This document shows, piece after piece, positions 59,311 through 64,000 of a stretch of 64,000 nt of DNA. Below the pieces are notes generated by a model, which made no database searches, was not told the origin of the DNA, and saw only the letters and a list, made by a program, of their open reading frames with translations. A program made the position numbers and the translations under genes. Origin of the DNA: Rhyzopertha dominica (Eukaryota; Arthropoda; Insecta; Coleoptera; Bostrichidae); assembly GCA_025024175.1 (NCBI GenBank), contig QCXZ01000086.1, forward strand, positions 26,130,245 to 26,194,244, in the 5' to 3' direction. Position 1 is the first letter of the stretch. Every line of letters begins with the position of its first letter.

Positions 59311-61010
59311 ATAATGGTTGGATTCCTTAGGTAATAAGGGTTTATATGACACAAAAAAAGCATATTTGATGGCGTCATATCTTTGTAGTAGCAGCAAACT
59401 GCTCTTGTAGGAATACATTGAATAAGAAATAGGCAAAGTTCCCCTACAAGCCGCCCCTGTCTAAATGTCGTTAAATTGAAACAGGCTTTGGACATGATTG
59501 ACCTCAGCGTTGCAGCATGTCTCAAGACGACCGTGAACGGAGTACAACGGTGTCAATGTATTAAACTAGACTGTTATCTTGCGGTTATTTGCGACTGTCA
59601 CTTCACAGATGACATCATATACGCGTTTATGTGACAGATCACGTGATTAAATACAAAGTGTGTATTGTGTATGGCAGTATAAAGAGCGCAGTGTCCGCCT
59701 TTTTTGACATTTTCTAGTTGCACAGGAATGTCTCTCGGTCGTCGTCTACGGCCCGATAATTATGTTTGCTCTTCCTGATGTTTTATTATTTTATAGCGAT
59801 TTCTGGATTTACTGCCGCGTTTTATGCCCTGTCCTTGTCACATCCCAATTCCATTAGGAGACATAATTGAACTGATCCCTGCATTAGGTATTCGACCGAA
59901 AGTTTATAGGGTCCTTCGCATACAAAAAAAGGACGGGTTATACAGCCTCGTTTTAATTACACGAGGAGGTGTAAAAATGTTATCTGTTCAAATCTCAGTA
60001 ATAATATTTATTGAACATTCTCAGAAATGGCTGCGTTGTCGGCCTTTTAATTACACATTTTGACATTTTTCTAATAGAGTCTATTGATGATACAAACGAG
60101 AATGGCCCAGCGCTCTATTGTGCCCCTGATACGACACTGCGGCCATGTTTTTCTACTTAATTGGTTTCTATTTAGACGTGGACAAGTATGTTAACTATTT
60201 TTTTTCTATATTCGTTACGAGTTATCGATTAGCTGACGAAGACCGGGTTTTTCCTAACACAAAGAGCCTCCTAAACAAACCTGGTAATTCGTATTATTCA
60301 GAAAAAAAGCCGTTCTCGTTACGGCCAAGTAATTAAATTCCATTTACGGCTGCACCAACCGTTATCGAGAAAGAGCACACATCTGTGACAAATGACGTTT
60401 CGGCCATACGACTGAAAAAGGCCTGCTAATGAGCGTGAAAAAAACGTGTATCATTTTTCCTGCGTAACCAGACACTTGCGATATGTGAAACCATAAATCA
60501 GGGAATGATCCAGGCGCCATTAGGAAAAAATAAATCCAACTAATTGTCGATAGTGCAAAGGATTTTTTACGGCCGCTCGGTCTATAATTAAAATTCCTGC
60601 AACAAGTAGGTGTGAATAATTCCCCTTATGACACACGTTTCATCAGTGCGACGGTCATAATAGAATAGAGCGGGTCCCGGGAATAAACAATCATTCAAAT
60701 TAAAGCCTGCTTTGAAAAATCGTGGTACGGAGACGCGGACCATTATGTATTTCCGACGTGGATTGGCTGATGCGCCAGGGGCCGTTAGTCGTAGCAGCGG
60801 TCATCCATTTGCTCTTCTGAGACAATGGTCAGCTCGTTTACCACACGTAGCCGACCAGGTGATTACTGGTCTTCAGCCGGCGCGCCGGACACAACTTTAG
60901 AAGCCTCTAACAGTACACTTCTCAAATGAAAAATCTATACTCTTTGAACGCGGCAGCTTCTTAATTGGAGTTTCGCGAAAAATCGTTATCACATGAGTGG
61001 AAATCGCAGA
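59311..61010. promoter_or_regulatory. Intron 3: balanced island 59540-60990; candidate enhancer
   Basis: Complex, balanced sequence without coding matches. Frames of 62-79 codons (59824-60063, 60145-60336, 60712-60900) lack domains. Regulatory role inferred only from texture. Confidence 0.22.
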
Positions 61011-61017
61011 TATCAAA

Positions 61018-61404
61018 TCAATTATTAAAGGAATGACAATGTGTTCTTTTCAGACTGGACACTAACAACAAAACGATTGTAACCAAGAGCAATCCAAATA
61101 GTATTTGCATTCTGGTTCTCCATAACCAAAAAATAAATATAATAATAAAGCTATTTTTGCGTACCGGATATCTATTTTGTATGGTTTTAAACAATTTTCT
61201 AAATCGTTTTTTTTTCAAATAAACGATAAAAAGTGCTATTAAAGCAGGTACTGAATTGATGATGATTCCAGCCTCCGCAAAGCACGGAAGATTACCGAAG
61301 GATAACGCTATGCAGCGTTGAATACAAGTATTACGCCCAGTTCTTACTAGGAGAGATGGAAAAATACATACCAGAAGTAGCGCAGTACCAAGCAGCCTTT
61401 GCAA
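61018..61404 (-). other. Hydrophobic 128-codon minus-strand frame, unassigned
   Basis: The frame opens at ATG 61404 and ends at 61018. Residues 1-24 overlap, antisense, the beginning of the LINE that starts near 61330 and are probably not coding. The rest has two strongly hydrophobic segments (about residues 46-65, ending in ALIALFIVYL, and about 99-115, LFGLLLVTIVLLLV) separated by a basic stretch (KKKRFRKLFKTIQNRYPVRK). The layout of membrane segment, basic loop, membrane segment recalls insect chemoreceptor fragments, but no diagnostic motif is present and T/A-rich DNA easily gives hydrophobic frames. Confidence 0.15.
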
Positions 61405-62340
61405 AAATAGTTCAACTGACGATCACATGTTTACAGTGAGAAGAATTCTAGAGGAGAAATGTAGGGAAGGCACTAGTATACTGGTGATGGCCGTAGATCT
61501 ACAGAAAGCTTTTGATACGATAAACCATGAGGTAGTGCCACAAATCCTCAGGAACAAAGAGGTCCCTCACTACTTAATCAACAGGATAATAAAAGCTTGC
61601 CTACACGAAAACACTACAGTGCAGTGGTTCGGATAAACCACACCAACGAAATAGAAAAACAGAGACTTAAAGTATGGAATGGAAAACTTTAACGAGCAGG
61701 AGAATGTAATTGCATGTGCAGATATAATAATGGCAGAATTCTTCGAAAATGCAGAACAGGATCTTCACTAAAATGGACTGACAATAAACTAAACAAAGAA
61801 CACAACATCATGATGAGGGATCCTTCCAGCAAAACAATCCTGGAAACAGGCACAAAATACAAGATAATCAGACTTTGACTACAACAAACAAAATGAAATA
61901 TTTAGGTACATACATAACCAGCTATCTTAGCATCTTACAAACATAAACCACAACAACAACAAAGGCAAGTAGGAAAAGCTTGAGAAAGGCTAAGAGGACG
62001 CGAAAAAAATCAACATCAGAACGATCATAAAAAGAAATAGAGACATGATGAGACGCTGGAGACACATCCAAGGGGTGTACCTACCACATATTAAGAAAGG
62101 CCTGGGAGCCAAGGGGAGACAAACCAAAAAAAGGTAGACCGTGCATGTATAAACATGAAAAACAACTATAAAAAGGATAATCCAGAAATCGGGAAAGAAT
62201 GAAGAGATGGCAACACACAAGGAATTCATCAGCGAAGAATCCCTTAGGCCTTAGGTTATACGACATACTAGGAGTGACAGAATTGCTGACCGTACGCTGG
62301 TTCACTCAATCGACCAATCAAATCAAATCAAATCAAGAAC
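61330..62340 (+). pseudogene. LINE ORF2 remnant with 3' end (reference copy of family C)
   Basis: Blocks: DDHMFTVRRILEEKCREG (about 61418-61470), ILVMAVDLQKAFDTINHEVV (about 61478-61535; catalytic block A) and VPHYLINRIIKACLHENTTV (about 61562-61620) are uninterrupted over 69 codons. After a deletion come IACADIIMAEFFENAEQDL (about 61711-61768, standing for YADD), MMRDPSSKTILETGTKYKI (about 61810-61866), MMRRWRHIQGVYLPHIKKGL (about 62045-62104) and RPC-like C-terminal words. The 3' end is GGAGTGACAGAATTGCTGAC, CGTACGCTGG, followed by a CAAAT microsatellite (about 62316-62335). Two shorter relatives are at 58930-59310 and 53331-53530. Confidence 0.87.
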
Positions 62341-64000
62341 TTAGTTGCGTATCCTATATATTTTGAGACAGTCTGTATATTTTATAAGTAAGAAAATTTT
62401 TCGAATGTGTCATGTCGATAATTTGGATGGAAGAAAAGTTTTGAGAGCAAAAGTGGGTGGTGATCAATGTAAGATGAGCTTGATGATGCATATTGGAATA
62501 CGTCGTTCCCGCTAAGAAATAAAGAAAGCGCGAGTCCGGTCTGCAAGGCTTGCACACCACCACCTAATGTCAAACATTAACTTCTTATGTCGGCACTCTC
62601 GCAATTTCGTTTTACGCGCCATTAAAACATTACGTAAAGCATACGCCGTAATACGGTGCAGGTATTATTAGACACTTTCGCACATTTTGTTGTCTCCTAT
62701 TAGGTGCTGTAAAAACTGCTGAAAAACGCCTGAATTGAGACATTAGAACACAGTGCGTAAAAAAATACCGTGCAGAAATGGCGTGTGTGATACGTATCTC
62801 TCGTAGGTTTCGATGCCGCGGGTCGACAAAATTGTGAGGTCGTGTTCAAAAGAGCTCCGAAAGCCATCAACAATCGTGACACTTACCGAGACATGTGCTC
62901 CAACCTATCATTACGTGTTGAAACCAAATTGTGGCGTATTATGGCCTGGACGAGTCTGGGTCAAGCCTTCATTTTTATTATTTGAACCGTTCGTCTAGAA
63001 GCTTCAATGTACTTCGAAAATGGGCGAATTTCTTCTGTCTTCGGTGTAGCGATCATCAAACGAGCCGAGGATTGGCTTTGTCGTTTGTCCCCTGACAGAA
63101 AATCGCTGTATTCTAGACACGTCAGGCCTCCTATAATTAGTTTTGTATTACATTNCCCGCGGGCCGCGATTTTGAATGCTTGCAAGGTAAAAAAAACTGC
63201 CGTGATTGCGTCACTTGTCTGTATAATTACCTTAATTATTATTGAATTACGTAAGCCGGCACGAGAGGAATCTTTAATTNAACGTTATTATTATTTCAGC
63301 TTCATTGTGTCGCTCATCGCGGTGTCCTTAATCGTTAACTTGTTCCCTTGCTCGGCCAGGATCATCGATTGTGTGTTGTTTTTCTATGAATCACACGGTT
63401 GGGCGAAAAATCGCGTACTGAGAAAGGCTGTTGCAATAAATTATGTTATGCTAAATCAATTTGCATTGTCGTAGAAGAGCTTTGTATTGCTCATCCTCAA
63501 GGACCTCGTCTCCTTTCAGCAGCACCAATATATAATTAATTCTTTATAACGAAATATTGCTGACATCCTCATTGCACGTGATTTAAACGAAGGAAGTGAA
63601 ACTATACCTAACAATTTATAATCGAATTACAATTATATCAATTGGATAATTAACCGAAATTTGTGCAATTTTGCGCTTTCGCTTTATTAAGAATCACACA
63701 CCCAAACGTAATGTAATGTAACATCCTACTCACGACTAATGACCGCGGAGAGTCCATTAAAAGCCGACTTTCTCTCGAAATTTTGCTCCAATTAGAAGTC
63801 GATTCCGCCTGCATATAGGTGTCTCCCAAGGGATCCCGTATTCTAGCGACATCCTGATCGTCGCCGCAAAAAAAGTACACCATGAAGATTTCTATATCGA
63901 CGAATTTGTGGTATAACCGCGGCGCTCCTTTTTTGCGGTTGTTCCATTATTTTTCAGAAGTTAACGCTCGACTGATTCATTTGGGCCTGAAACGACTTAA
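62341..64000. other. Intron 3, distal part of window; balanced DNA, no exon found
   Basis: 62560-64000 is balanced. The frame at 63007-63474 (155 codons, two N bases at 63155 and 63280) has hydrophobic parts but no domain. No exon continuing the basonuclin reading frame is visible before the window ends. Confidence 0.3.

Noticed and set aside
63007..63474. 155-codon frame with hydrophobic parts near the window end
   Set aside because: Contains unresolved bases, no recognisable domain, and does not continue the basonuclin reading frame.
35600..64000. Search by eye for basonuclin exon 4 (ALDKL...HPTQVE) and zinc-finger exons
   Set aside because: No acceptor followed by such a coding word and no C2H2 pattern was found; the next exon is probably outside the window.

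Overview
This is nuclear DNA from an insect, or at least an arthropod. It has spliced genes, decayed jockey/CR1-like and other LINE retrotransposons, a copia remnant, mariner and DUF4817-type DNA transposons, and no prokaryotic gene order. Scattered single N bases indicate a draft assembly. The order of insect cannot be fixed from the sequence, although the transposon content would suit a beetle.

The only host gene I can recognise is the 5' part of a basonuclin-family zinc-finger gene (insect relatives: basonuclin-2-like / disco), on the + strand. Three coding exons agree in splice phase: 1733-1873 (47 codons, phase 0), 14541-14771 (77 codons, phase 0) and 35481-35583 (34 codons plus one base, phase 1). 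Exon 3 carries the family's diagnostic N-terminal Cys-rich block (AIRCT...NCSCECF...PGK...CKHGWV.H). The next expected block (ALDKL-like, then the zinc fingers) was not found up to 64000. About 28 kb of intron 3 is therefore inside the window, and the paired zinc fingers must lie downstream. A CpG-rich segment at 1-295, ending in a strong splice donor, may be an upstream promoter or first exon.

The rest is intronic (intron 1 about 12.7 kb, intron 2 about 20.7 kb, intron 3 more than 28 kb). It looks like a mosaic of two kinds of DNA. AT-rich stretches hold most of the dead transposons: LINE pieces near 7.4, 8.9-9.8, 19.6, 22.2, 23.6, 26.6-27.5, 28.85-30.1, 31.9-32.5, 41.6, 49.4-50.2, 53.4, 59 and 61.3-62.3 kb; a copia gag/protease piece near 40.2 kb; and transposase pieces near 13.7-14.1, 25.2, 44.8, 55.5 and 55.8-56.6 kb. 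Between them lie base-balanced islands of 0.5-1.5 kb with few low-complexity tracts and frequent TAATTA/TTAATT cores. These are the best candidates for conserved enhancers of a developmental transcription factor, but that is inference until a cross-species alignment is made.

Specific structures worth checking are: a 144-bp near-perfect hairpin MITE with TA target duplication ending 47 bp before the exon-2 acceptor; alternative N-termini for the basonuclin protein; several long inverted repeats resembling DRE/BEAF, Sox/TCF, homeodomain and nuclear-receptor sites; and a few unexplained open frames. I found no RNA gene, CRISPR array, or convincing complete second gene.
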